From assembly GCA_946887295.1 (NCBI GenBank), contig CAMPKP010000033.1, forward strand, positions 1 through 25,851: a stretch of DNA of 25,851 nucleotides, in the 5' to 3' direction. Positions 1 through 10,526 of this stretch are shown piece by piece. Position numbers and translations under genes: made by a program. How positions within the stretch are numbered: the stretch's first letter is position 1; every line of letters begins with the position of its first letter. The notes beneath the pieces were generated by a model, which made no database searches, was not told the DNA's origin, and worked only from the letters and a program-made list of their open reading frames with translations. Source of the stretch: an uncultured Gemmatimonadota bacterium. GTDB lineage: Bacteria; Gemmatimonadota; Gemmatimonadetes; Gemmatimonadales; GWC2-71-9.

Positions 1-2280
<2,280 letters not shown>

Positions 2281-2291
<11 letters not shown>

Positions 2292-2838
2292 CCGGGCGAA
2301 GGCGTCGCGGGTGCGGATGGTGGCCCTGGACGTGGACGGCGTGCTCACGGACAACGGCATCTGGGTCGGACCGGTGGCAGGAGAGCGGGTCGAGCTCAAG
2401 CGCTTCGACATCCAGGACGGCCTGGGTATCCGGCTGCTGCGCACCGCGGGGATCTCGGTCATCTGGCTGAGCGGCCGCGACTCCGAGGCCACCACGATGC
2501 GCGGTGAAGAGCTCCAGGTGGAGGAGGTGCTTCAGGTGCCCGGCCCGGAGAAGCTCAAGGCGCTGGAGGCGGTGCGCGCGCGGCGCGGTCTGGGGTGGGA
2601 AGACCTGGCCTACGTGGGAGACGACCTCGCCGATCTCCAGGTCATGCGCCGCGTGGGACTCCCCATCGCGGTGGCGAACGCCGTCGCCGAGATCCGGGCC
2701 GTGGCCGACTGCATCACCACGGCGCGGGGTGGTCACGGTGCCGTTCGCGAGGTCGCGGACGGGCTGCTCAAGGCGCGCGGCGTGTGGCCCGAGATGCTCG
2801 AGCGGTACTTCAGCGAGGGCGGGGATCGGGATGACTGA
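2281..2838 (+). CDS. kdsC: Kdo-8-phosphate phosphatase (HAD family)
   Basis: KdsC removes phosphate from Kdo 8-phosphate to give free Kdo. The 185-residue protein is a cap-less HAD phosphatase of the KdsC/YrbI length. Motif I is LDVDGVLTD (Asp17 nucleophile, Asp19 acid), motif II is the Ser in LSGRDSE (64-69 region), motif III is the Lys in GPEKLKALE (Lys91), and motif IV is YVGDDLADLQ (Asp114, Asp115). The KdsC-specific end GGHGAVREVADGLL (150-163) is also present, separating it from generic HAD enzymes. The ATG at 2281 lies inside the end of kdsA, and the gene ends eight bases into kdsD, so expression is probably translationally coupled. Confidence 0.95.
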
Positions 2839-3793
2839 CGCCGCCGCTCCGGTCGAGCTGGGTCGCCGCGTGCTGCGGCTGGAAGCGACCGCGGTGGCGG
2901 CGGCGGCGGCGCGTCTGGACGAGCGGTTCGACAGGGCGGTGCGGCTGCTGGCCGCGGCCGGCGGGCGTGTGATCGTCTCCGGAGTCGGCAAGTCCGGCCT
3001 CGTCGCCCGCAAGATCGCGGCGACCCTCACGTCCACCGGGACGCCGGCGACCTACCTGCACCCGATCGACTCGCTGCACGGGGATCTGGGGATCGTGGGT
3101 CGGGACGACGTCGCCATCGTGCTGAGCAAGAGCGGCGACTCGCAGGACCTGTTCGGGCTGGTCGGCTCGCTGCAGCGGCTGGGGGTGCCGATCATCGCGC
3201 TGACCGGCGCGCCCGAGTCGCCGCTGGCCAGGGTGGCGACGGTGGTGCTCGACGGGTCGGTCGCCGAGGAGGCGTGCCCTCACGACCTGACGCCGACGGC
3301 GAGCACCACTGTGGCCCTCGCCCTGGGCGACGCCCTCGCGGTGGCGCTGCTGGAGCTGAAGGGGTTCGGCCGGGAGGATTTCGCGGTGCTCCACCCGGGC
3401 GGCAGCCTGGGCCGCCGGCTGCTCCTTCGGGTGCGCGACGTGATGCTCCCGCCGGGCCGGCTGCTCCCGCCGGATGCCACGATGCGCGAGGCGGTCGTGA
3501 GCCTCGCGCGCGATCGGGGCCTCGCGCTGGTGGGCTCGGACGGGCGGCTCACCGGGGTGCTCACCACCGGCGACCTCACCAGGCTGGCCGAGCGCGATCC
3601 TGATTTCCTCGGCCGCCCGATCTCGCAGGTGATGACCCGCGCGCCGAAGACCACCGCCCCGGACGACCTCGCCGCCGCGGCGGTGGGCAGCATGGAGCGG
3701 CACGGCGTCATCGTGCTGCCGGTGGTCTCCGACGGCGGCCGGGTCGAGGGCGTGGTCCACCTGCACGACCTGATGCGCGCAGGGGCGGTGTGA
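2831..3793 (+). CDS. kdsD: Arabinose-5-phosphate isomerase (SIS + two CBS domains)
   Basis: KdsD (KpsF/GutQ family) isomerises ribulose 5-phosphate to arabinose 5-phosphate, the substrate of KdsA. The 320-residue protein has an SIS domain (about 33-180) and two CBS domains (about 204-258 and 267-320), the usual family layout and length. Visible SIS motifs are GVGKSG (Lys54), SLHGDLGI (81-88), SKSGDS (99-104), EEACPHDLTPTASTT and HPGGSLGRRLL (His188). Lys54, the Glu before ACP (Glu147) and His188 match E. coli active-site residues; the acid in the SKSGDSQD loop is Asp where E. coli has Glu. The frame stays open upstream, but the ATG at 2831 gives a normal N-terminus and overlaps the kdsC stop by eight bases. 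Confidence 0.95.
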   Translation: MTDAAAPVELGRRVLRLEATAVAAAAARLDERFDRAVRLLAAAGGRVIVSGVGKSGLVARKIAATLTSTGTPATYLHPIDSLHGDLGIVGRDDVAIVLSKSGDSQDLFGLVGSLQRLGVPIIALTGAPESPLARVATVVLDGSVAEEACPHDLTPTASTTVALALGDALAVALLELKGFGREDFAVLHPGGSLGRRLLLRVRDVMLPPGRLLPPDATMREAVVSLARDRGLALVGSDGRLTGVLTTGDLTRLAERDPDFLGRPISQVMTRAPKTTAPDDLAAAAVGSMERHGVIVLPVVSDGGRVEGVVHLHDLMRAGAV

Positions 3794-4371
3794 GCGGCGC
3801 GGAGGCGGCGCGGCGAGCCGCTCTCGCCGCCGGGTGCATCCTGGTGGCGGCCGCGGCCTCCGGGTGCGAGGACACCGGCGCGCGCCCGACGACCACGATC
3901 CAGGCCCCCGACAGCGCCGACCAGGTGCTCGAGGGTTTCTCGCACTTCGTGACGAACGACGGGATCCGACGCAGCCGGGTGGAGGCGGACACGGCATATT
4001 TCTACGAGGGGACCCAGGTCACGAACCTGAGCAATCCCAAGGTGACCTTCTACGATCTCAAGGGCGCCGAGAGCTCCACGCTCACGGCCAGGAGCGGTGT
4101 GTACCGCTGGCAGGACGGCTCGATGGAAGCGAACGGAAACGTAGTCGTCGTCTCGCCCGACGGCCGCCGGCTCACCACCGACCGCCTCCGCTACGACAAC
4201 GCGACCAACCAGATCTCGACGGACCGCCACTTCACCTTCGACCGCGGTGACGAGCACCTGGAAGGCAACAGTTTCCGCTCCGACCCCGACTTCCGGAACG
4301 TCGTCACCGATCGCCCCAGGGGCGTGGCGGGCGACGGCCTGCTGCTGCCGGGGCAGCAGCCGGAGCGGTGA
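3790..4371 (+). CDS. lptC: LPS export protein LptC, probable lipoprotein
   Basis: LptC links the inner-membrane LptBFG complex to the periplasmic LptA bridge. The 193-residue protein shows the family's repeating beta-strand pattern, including LEGFSHFVTNDGIRRSRVEADTAY split over 50-75, TARSGVYRWQDGSMEANGNV and a late LEGNSFRSDPD element. The start is GTG at 3790, which shares GTGA with the kdsD stop. The N-terminus looks like a lipoprotein signal: short Arg-containing head, hydrophobic stretch (about 11-23) and Ala-Ser-Gly-Cys with Cys26. E. coli LptC instead keeps an uncleaved membrane helix. The position between kdsD and lptA/lptB matches the kdsD-kdsC-lptC-lptA-lptB-rpoN block of proteobacteria. 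Confidence 0.88.
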   Translation: MSGAEAARRAALAAGCILVAAAASGCEDTGARPTTTIQAPDSADQVLEGFSHFVTNDGIRRSRVEADTAYFYEGTQVTNLSNPKVTFYDLKGAESSTLTARSGVYRWQDGSMEANGNVVVVSPDGRRLTTDRLRYDNATNQISTDRHFTFDRGDEHLEGNSFRSDPDFRNVVTDRPRGVAGDGLLLPGQQPER

Positions 4372-5723
4372 TGCGGCTCCGCGCCCGCGCGTCCCGGCTC
4401 CCCTGGGCGGCTGGGCTCATCGGCTCGCTGGTCTGCGCCTCCGGGCTGGCCGCGCAGGAGCAGCGCTGCGTCTTCCAGATCGACAACGTTGACCGGCAGG
4501 GCAACGTGGTGGAGACCCCCAAGGGCACCAACTACTTCGCCGGCGGCAACGTGCGGCTCAGCTGCCGGGGCACCAAGATCACGATGCAGAGCGACAGTGT
4601 GGCGGCCTACGGGGGCAACGTGGTGCAGTTCATCGGCCGGGTGAAGTACCGCGATTCCACCCTCACCATGGACGCGAGCCGGGGCACCTACTACAAGAAT
4701 CGTGAGCTGTGGGAGGCCCGAGGCAACGTCACCACCAGGAATCTCACCACCGGCTCCACCCTGACCGGCCCCTCGCTGGACTATTACCGCGTGGTGAAGG
4801 GAGTGCGCGACACGCTCGAGATGTACGCCACCGGCCGGCCGAAGATCCAGTATTTCCCCACCGACTCCGGCGGCAAGGCGGCGGAGCCCTATGTCATCGT
4901 CGGCGACCGGGTGCGGTTCAAGGGGGACGACAGGATCGTCGCCGGCGGAAAAGTCACGGTGGACCGGAGCGATTTCGCCTCGCGATCGGACTCGCTTCGG
5001 CTCGATACCGGCGCCGGCAGCGACGGCACGCTCATCGGCGGCCGCCCGGTCCTGCGGGGGCTCGGCGCGGACAGCTTCTCCATCACCGGCAATCGGATCG
5101 ACCTGAAGCTCGACCGGCGGGACCTGACCTACCTGCTGGCCAAGGGAAACAGCCGCGCCATCAGCAAGGAATGGGACCTCGTCGCGGACACGATCGCGCT
5201 CGACGTGAACAACCGAAAGCTGGAGCAGACCCTGGCCTGGGGCGATAGCCTGCGGCCCACCGCCACGTCGCCCAGCTACGCGATGAAGGCCGACTCCCTC
5301 GCGCTCGACACGCCGGGCCAGAAGCTCAGGGAGGTGCGGGGCTTCGGCAAGGCATGGCTGGGCGGCACCGTCTACGATCCCACCAAGGATCGCGACTGGA
5401 TGCGCGGGGATACCGTCGTGGCGCGGTTCGCCAGCCGCGACTCCGCGGGCACCCAGCGGGCGGTGCTGAGCCGGATCGACGCGCGGGTGGGCGCCCAGTC
5501 CTACCATATCGAGCCGAACCGCCGGTTGCCGGCGCGCCCGTCGATCAACTACGCCCGGGGCGACGCCATCACGGTGACCATGAAGCAGGGCGCCGTCGGC
5601 GGAGGCGGGGTGGATCGGGTGGACGTCCGGGGAAAGGTGGACGGCGTGCAGCTGGAGGCGGGAGACTCGGTGACTCCGCCGCCGGACTCGATCCCGGCCC
5701 CGGGCTCCCGAGGCGCGCGATGA
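4371..5723 (+). CDS. lptA: Enlarged LptA/OstA-type periplasmic LPS-bridge protein
   Basis: This secreted protein of 450 residues belongs by position and repeat pattern to the OstA/LptA beta-jellyroll family, which forms the periplasmic path for LPS. A signal peptide (Arg-rich head, hydrophobic core about 12-26, likely cleavage after Ala-Ala at 28) precedes an OstA-like region (about 35-170) with the strand pattern FAGGNVRLSCRGTKITMQSDSV and TMDASRGTYYKNRELWEARGNV. More strand repeats of the same kind continue to about residue 420, followed by a Pro/Ser-rich tail. E. coli LptA is about 185 residues, so this is more than twice as long, and I see no LptD-type barrel domain at the end. ATG 4371 is preferred over GTG 4368 because GGAG at 4362-4365 is well spaced for it. 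The symbol is by synteny. Confidence 0.8.
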   Translation: MRLRARASRLPWAAGLIGSLVCASGLAAQEQRCVFQIDNVDRQGNVVETPKGTNYFAGGNVRLSCRGTKITMQSDSVAAYGGNVVQFIGRVKYRDSTLTMDASRGTYYKNRELWEARGNVTTRNLTTGSTLTGPSLDYYRVVKGVRDTLEMYATGRPKIQYFPTDSGGKAAEPYVIVGDRVRFKGDDRIVAGGKVTVDRSDFASRSDSLRLDTGAGSDGTLIGGRPVLRGLGADSFSITGNRIDLKLDRRDLTYLLAKGNSRAISKEWDLVADTIALDVNNRKLEQTLAWGDSLRPTATSPSYAMKADSLALDTPGQKLREVRGFGKAWLGGTVYDPTKDRDWMRGDTVVARFASRDSAGTQRAVLSRIDARVGAQSYHIEPNRRLPARPSINYARGDAITVTMKQGAVGGGGVDRVDVRGKVDGVQLEAGDSVTPPPDSIPAPGSRGAR

Positions 5724-6883
5724 GCGCCCCGGAGTGGATCGCCACACTCGGCGACCGCGACCCCTCGGTGCCCATCGCCCTCGCCGCGATCACCCGGGCG
5801 GCCGGCGCGTCCGACCTGGTGGATTTCGGCGACCTGGTCATGAGCTACCGGGAAGCCCACATCGCCTGCCACCGCGCGCAGCACGGCCCGGTGCAGGTCG
5901 AGATCACCGGCGACGAGGTGCGGGATCACCTCACCCGGTCGGTGCTGCCGCGGCTGGCGACGGAAGGATGGATCCTCGAGTCGGCGGGCGGAGACTGGAA
6001 TCCGGTCAAGCCACGGGTTCCCTGGTGGGGGCAGACGCCCGAGGCACGGCAGCAGGTCTATGAGGCGCTGCTCGACGCGGCGCGCCGGGCCGCCCAGCGC
6101 GCCAAGCCCGCCACGCCGCACGCGTCCTCCGCGAGCGTGCTGGAGGGCATCGATCTGCTCAAGAGCTTCAAGGGCCGGCGGGTCGTGAACCAGGTGACGG
6201 TACGGGTGCAACAGGGCGAGATTGTCGGGTTGCTGGGCCCGAACGGGGCGGGAAAGACCACGACGTTCTACCTTATTACGGGGCTCATCCGTCCCGACGA
6301 AGGCCGGGTCCTGCTCGACGGGCTCGATCTCACCCGGGCTCCGATGTACCGCCGGGCCCGCTCTGGTATCGGATACCTGGCCCAGGAGCCCTCCATCTTT
6401 CGCCGAATGACCGTCGAGGAAAATATTCTGGCTATCCTGGAGACCCGCGATCTGGGCCGGGCCGAGCGTCATCAGCGGCTCGATCGGATGCTCGACGAGC
6501 TGTCGATCAAGCATCTCCGTCGGAACAAGGCGTACTCTCTCAGCGGCGGGGAGCGGCGCCGGCTGGAGATCACCCGGGCGCTCGTGAGCGACCCCAAGTT
6601 CATGCTGCTCGACGAGCCGTTCGCCGGGGTCGATCCGATCGCCGTGCACGATATTCAGACCATCGTCGCCGGGCTGCGCCATCGCGGCATAGGCGTGCTC
6701 ATCACCGACCACAACGTCGAGCAGACTCTCGACATCGTCGACCGGGCCTACATCATGTTCGAAGGCAAAGTGCAGGCGTCGGGGAGTGTTCGCGATCTGG
6801 TCTACGACGATCGCGTCGCCCAGCTCTACCTCGGACCGACCCTCACCGCGAGACTCCGCGCGCGGCTCGAGGCGGTGGCATGA
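5720..6883 (+). CDS. lptB: LPS export ABC transporter ATPase LptB with about 140-residue N-terminal extension
   Basis: LptB is the ATPase that drives LPS extraction with LptF and LptG. The ABC domain (about 140-387) has Walker A GPNGAGKT (173-180), Q-loop Gln222, signature LSGGE (274-278), Walker B MLLDEP (295-300, Glu299) and H-loop His331, with the LptB-like segments YLAQEPSIFRRMTVEENI and FAGVDPIAV. LptB is normally about 240 residues. Here the frame is open from ATG 5720, four bases inside the lptA end (ATGA), adding residues 1-139. That part is unrecognised: Trp-containing, mostly helical in appearance, with an Ala/Arg-rich linker before the ABC domain. An internal GTG at 6137 would give a normal-length LptB, but no ribosome binding site is evident there and the upstream reading frame would then have no gene. 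The overlap with rpoN is ATGA. Confidence 0.93.
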   Translation: MSAPEWIATLGDRDPSVPIALAAITRAAGASDLVDFGDLVMSYREAHIACHRAQHGPVQVEITGDEVRDHLTRSVLPRLATEGWILESAGGDWNPVKPRVPWWGQTPEARQQVYEALLDAARRAAQRAKPATPHASSASVLEGIDLLKSFKGRRVVNQVTVRVQQGEIVGLLGPNGAGKTTTFYLITGLIRPDEGRVLLDGLDLTRAPMYRRARSGIGYLAQEPSIFRRMTVEENILAILETRDLGRAERHQRLDRMLDELSIKHLRRNKAYSLSGGERRRLEITRALVSDPKFMLLDEPFAGVDPIAVHDIQTIVAGLRHRGIGVLITDHNVEQTLDIVDRAYIMFEGKVQASGSVRDLVYDDRVAQLYLGPTLTARLRARLEAVA

Positions 6884-8430
6884 AGACGGGCCTCTCGCAG
6901 CACACGAGTCTTCGCCAGGAGCTGCGGGTCAATCCGCGGCTGTACCAGGCGATGGACATGCTGTACATGCCCATGATGGATCTCCAGCAGCACCTCAAGC
7001 AGGAGCTGCTCTCCAACCCTTTCCTCGAGCTGCTCGAGCCCGAGGAGGAGACGCCGGAGCAGAAGGACTCGGAGCAGGAGAAGGAGCAGAAGGAAAAGGA
7101 AGAGGAGATGGACTGGGAGGAGATCCTGCTGAACGGGTTCGAGGTCGGCGGCACCCGGGAGCAGTTCGAGCAGCTGGAGTACACCGAGCCGGTGACGGTC
7201 GAGACCAAGGACCTGATCGATCATTTGCGCGAGCAGCTCCAGATGCTCACGCTGAACCCCCGGCAGCTCCTCCTCGCCGAGGAGTTCCTCGGCAACATCA
7301 ACGAGGAAGGGTACCTCGCCGCCTCCCTGGACGAGATCCGCGGCTCGGTGAACCAGCTGGTTTCCGCCCACGTCAGGGGCGAAAACGGGGAAGGCGAGGA
7401 GGGCGGGGAAGGTGCCGGGACGGCCATGATCACCGACGAGGACCCGCCGGCCGAGGCCCCAGGCGAGGGAGAGGCGCCGCTTCCGGCCGAGCTCCCCTCG
7501 CCGCCGTACTACTCCGTCGCCGAGATCGAGGAGATGGTCGGAATCATCCAGAAGCTGGATCCCCCCGGCATCGGAGCGCGCGACCTCAGGGAGTGCCTGC
7601 TGATCCAGCTCCGCGAGGAGAAAAACACCGACTCGCTCACCTTCCGCCTGGTGGACGAGGCCTTCCCCGACCTCATCGCCCATCGCTGGAACGACCTGGC
7701 CAAGCGCTTCGGCGTGGAGCCCTCGGCGGTGCAGGCCGCGGCCGACGGCCTGGCCCGGCTCGATCCCAAGCCCGGCCTCAAGTACGCCAACCAGAGCGAC
7801 GGCTACATCATCCCCGATCTCATCGTCGAGAAGATCGGCACGCGCTACCAGGTCTTCCTCAACGACACCGGGATGCCGCGGCTCCGCCTGAGCCGGTCGT
7901 ATCAGGAGATCGCGCGCGACAAGAAGAAGATGACCCCGGAGAACCGCGAGTTCATCGCGTCCAAGATGAACAGCGCCAACTGGATGATCCAGGCGATCGA
8001 GCAGCGCCGCCAGACCATGCTCAAGGTGATGAACTTCATCGTGGATCGGCAGCGCGACTTCTTCGAGAAGGGCATCGAGTACCTGAAGCCCCTCACCCTG
8101 CGCGAGGTCGCCGAGGTCATCAACATGCACGAGTCCACGGTGAGCCGGGTGACCAACGAGAAGTACGTGCAGACCCCGCGCGGCGTGCTGCCGCTGAAGT
8201 TCTTCTTCTCGAGCGCGCTGTCCACGGCGTCGGGCGAGGAGGCGAGCGCGCGCTCGATCAGGGCCAAGCTGCAGAAGATGGTGGCCGACGAGGACAGCGG
8301 GAAGCCGCTCACCGATCAGCAGATCGTTCATCTCTTCCAGGAGCAGGGCATCCAGATCGCGCGGCGCACCGTGGCCAAGTACCGGGACCAGCTCGGGATC
8401 CTGCCGGCGCGCATGCGGAAACGCGTATGA
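6880..8430 (+). CDS. rpoN: RNA polymerase sigma-54 factor
   Basis: RpoN directs RNA polymerase to -24/-12 promoters that need an AAA+ activator. The 516-residue protein has the Gln/Leu-rich region I (about 1-50, with QELRVNPRLYQAMDMLYMP), an acidic region II, the core-binding region (about 105-300 with EEGYLA and KLDPPGIGARDL), the HTH region (LTLREVAEVINMHESTVSRVT, about 405-425) and the diagnostic RpoN box ARRTVAKYRD (494-503). Two very acidic stretches stand out: residues 53-80 and a Gly/Glu/Pro-rich insert at about 167-207 inside the core-binding region. Position directly after lptB is the classical one. No hpf or ptsN follows, unlike in proteobacteria. ATG 6880 overlaps the lptB stop. 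Confidence 0.97.
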   Translation: MKTGLSQHTSLRQELRVNPRLYQAMDMLYMPMMDLQQHLKQELLSNPFLELLEPEEETPEQKDSEQEKEQKEKEEEMDWEEILLNGFEVGGTREQFEQLEYTEPVTVETKDLIDHLREQLQMLTLNPRQLLLAEEFLGNINEEGYLAASLDEIRGSVNQLVSAHVRGENGEGEEGGEGAGTAMITDEDPPAEAPGEGEAPLPAELPSPPYYSVAEIEEMVGIIQKLDPPGIGARDLRECLLIQLREEKNTDSLTFRLVDEAFPDLIAHRWNDLAKRFGVEPSAVQAAADGLARLDPKPGLKYANQSDGYIIPDLIVEKIGTRYQVFLNDTGMPRLRLSRSYQEIARDKKKMTPENREFIASKMNSANWMIQAIEQRRQTMLKVMNFIVDRQRDFFEKGIEYLKPLTLREVAEVINMHESTVSRVTNEKYVQTPRGVLPLKFFFSSALSTASGEEASARSIRAKLQKMVADEDSGKPLTDQQIVHLFQEQGIQIARRTVAKYRDQLGILPARMRKRV

Positions 8431-9380
8431 CCCTTCCCGCCGAGGCGCTGGATGTCAGCGTCCTCGTACCGGCCAAGGACGAGGCTCCCAACCTTCCCGA
8501 ATTCGTTCGGCTCTGCGCCGAGGCCCTCGCTCCGGCCGGATTCTCCTTCGAAGTCGTGATCGTGAACGATGGCTCCCGCGATGAGAGCGCCCGGGTGCTG
8601 CGCGAGCTGGAGCGCGAGTACCCCTTCCTCCGGGTGGTCACCCACCGGCGGCAGCGCGGCATCGCGGATGCGCTCCGCTCCGGCGGGGACGTGGCCCGCG
8701 GCGACATCTTCGTCTTCTATCCGGCCGACCTCCAGTACCTGCCCGCGGACATCCCTCGCCTGGTCGCGCCCATCCTCCAGGGCCGGGCCGACATCGTGAC
8801 CGGCACCAAGCAGGGCAAGTACGAGCGGGCGTTCGTCTCCCGCATCTACAACGGGCTCTGCCGCTGGCTGTTCGGGGTGCGGGTGACCGACCTGAACTCG
8901 GTGAAGGCCTACCGCCGTGAGGTGATGCTGAACGTGCCGCTCCGCCCCGACTGGCACCGCTACATGGTCGTGATCGCCGCGGCCGACGGCTTCCGCCTCG
9001 ACGCCCTGCCGGTGCCGCTCTACCCGCGCAAGGCCGGCATCTCGAAGTTCAACTGGCGCCGGATCCCGGTCGGCGTCTTCGACCTGGTCTCCGTCTGGTT
9101 CCAGCTCCGGTTCGGCCGCAAGCCGATGCTGTTCTTCGGCGTGGTCGGCGCCATCCTGTTCCTCATCGGCTTCTCGGCCGGCGTGACCGCGCTGGTGCTC
9201 CGCTTCGGGTACGGCATCGGCTTCCGCCCGCTCCTCAATCTGGTCGAGACGATGGTCATCAGCGGCATCGTGCTCTTCGGGTTCGGACTGCTGGGCGAGA
9301 TGATCGCCGGAATCCAGGAGGAGACCCGCGAAGTGGCCCGCACCCTGGCCCGCCTCGACAAACTCGACATGCGGGATTGA
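8427..9380 (+). CDS. Family 2 glycosyltransferase with C-terminal membrane segments (polyprenyl-phosphate sugar transferase-like)
   Basis: The 317-residue protein has a GT-A catalytic domain (about 8-230) followed by two membrane helices (about 233-259 and 269-292) and a short charged tail, the layout of DPM/GtrB/ArnC-type enzymes that load a sugar on polyprenyl phosphate. Visible motifs are VLVPAKDEAPNLPEF (12-26), VIVNDGSRDES (44-54), LNSVKAYRRE and the GISKFNWRR element (204-212). The usual metal-binding Asp-X-Asp is Pro-Ala-Asp (99-101, in FYPADLQY), so the first Asp is missing. The start is ATG 8427, which shares ATGA with the rpoN stop; the frame is open far upstream but that part is a shadow of rpoN. 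The substrate sugar cannot be told. Confidence 0.85.
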   Translation: MTLPAEALDVSVLVPAKDEAPNLPEFVRLCAEALAPAGFSFEVVIVNDGSRDESARVLRELEREYPFLRVVTHRRQRGIADALRSGGDVARGDIFVFYPADLQYLPADIPRLVAPILQGRADIVTGTKQGKYERAFVSRIYNGLCRWLFGVRVTDLNSVKAYRREVMLNVPLRPDWHRYMVVIAAADGFRLDALPVPLYPRKAGISKFNWRRIPVGVFDLVSVWFQLRFGRKPMLFFGVVGAILFLIGFSAGVTALVLRFGYGIGFRPLLNLVETMVISGIVLFGFGLLGEMIAGIQEETREVARTLARLDKLDMRD

Positions 9381-9383
9381 GCG

Positions 9384-10526
9384 GTGCGGGTGGTCTTTCT
9401 CACCCACAATTACCCCCGCTGGACCGGCGACGTGTCGGGCGCTTTTCTCGCGACGCTCGCCGGTGCCCTGGTCCGGCGCGGCGTGTCCGTGCGCGTCGTG
9501 GCCCCGAGCGACCAGGGGCGGGGCGGGGACGAGGAGCTCGACGGCATCCCGGTTCGCCGGGTCCGCTATGCCCCGGCCGCGGCCGAGACGCTGGCCTACC
9601 GGGGAACCATGCAGGCGGCCCTGCGCGCGCCCGCCGGCCTCGGCGCGCTCGCCGGCCTCTGGCGCGCGCTCCGGCGCGCAGCCCGTGAGGAGGCGGCGGC
9701 GGGCGCCGATCTCTTCCATGCGCACTGGTGGGTGCCCGGAGGACTCGCGCTGCCCGCGAGCACTCCGAGCGTGCTCACCGTGCACGGCACCGATGCGGCG
9801 CTGCTCCGCCGCTCCCGCATCGCCCGGGCCCTGGCCCGTCCCGTCTTCCAGCGCGCCACCGTGGTGACGGCCGTCTCCCGCGAGCTGGCCGGCTGGGTGC
9901 AGGCCGGCGCCGGACGGTTGGTGGACCCGGCCCACGTGCAGCCGATGCCGGTGGACACCACCAATCATCCCTGGTCCGTCGGGGGCGGCGGGGCGGTGGT
10001 CATCGCGCGGCTCGTGCCCCAGAAGCGGGTGAACCTCGCGATCGAGACCGTAGCCTTTCTCGCCTCCTGCGGGCACGAGATGCCCCTCACCATCGTGGGC
10101 GACGGCCCCGAGCGGGGGGCGCTCGAGCGCCTGGTCGAGAAGCTCGGCATCACCGCGTTCGTGCAGTTCGCCGGCGCGGTGGCCTCGGTGGAAGTCCCGA
10201 GCTACCTGTCCCGGGCGGACCTCATGATCTTTCCTGCTCAGGGGGAAGGATTCGGCCTCGTGGCGGCGGAGGCCCTGATGGCCGGGGTTCCGGTGGTCGC
10301 CTGCTGGGACGGGGGCGGCGTGCTGGACGTGGTGCCGCCCAGCGGCGCCGGCCGGCTCACCTTGCCGGCGCCCGAGGCCATGGGCGACGCGATCCTTGGC
10401 CTGCTGGCCGAGCCGGATCACCGGGACATGGCACGGCTGGTGGGCGAGTCGTGGCGCGCCCGGCTCGGCCCGGACCACGTCGCCGAGATCTGCGAGGGAT
10501 GGTACCGCGAGGCCCTGGGTGGGTGA
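9384..10526 (+). CDS. Family 4 glycosyltransferase
   Basis: This is a 380-residue GT-B retaining glycosyltransferase of the glycogen synthase/WaaG-like superfamily. The N-terminal Rossmann half begins with VVFLTHNYPRWTGDVSGAF (3-21) and contains FHAHWWVPGG and LTVHGTDAALLRR. The C-terminal half has the nucleotide-sugar region ARLVPQKRVNLAIE (208-221), TIVGDGPERGALE and the E-X7-E motif GEGFGLVAAEAL (Glu288, Glu296). No membrane segment is seen, so it probably works at the cytoplasmic face on a lipid-linked or LPS acceptor. The GTG start at 9384 lies three bases after the preceding stop. Donor and acceptor cannot be deduced from sequence. Confidence 0.88.
   Translation: MRVVFLTHNYPRWTGDVSGAFLATLAGALVRRGVSVRVVAPSDQGRGGDEELDGIPVRRVRYAPAAAETLAYRGTMQAALRAPAGLGALAGLWRALRRAAREEAAAGADLFHAHWWVPGGLALPASTPSVLTVHGTDAALLRRSRIARALARPVFQRATVVTAVSRELAGWVQAGAGRLVDPAHVQPMPVDTTNHPWSVGGGGAVVIARLVPQKRVNLAIETVAFLASCGHEMPLTIVGDGPERGALERLVEKLGITAFVQFAGAVASVEVPSYLSRADLMIFPAQGEGFGLVAAEALMAGVPVVACWDGGGVLDVVPPSGAGRLTLPAPEAMGDAILGLLAEPDHRDMARLVGESWRARLGPDHVAEICEGWYREALGG

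Noticed and set aside
4191..5747. A 518-residue - strand open frame opposite the lptA-like gene
   Set aside because: The + strand frame has a signal peptide and OstA strand pattern, and fits the synteny; the antisense frame has none.
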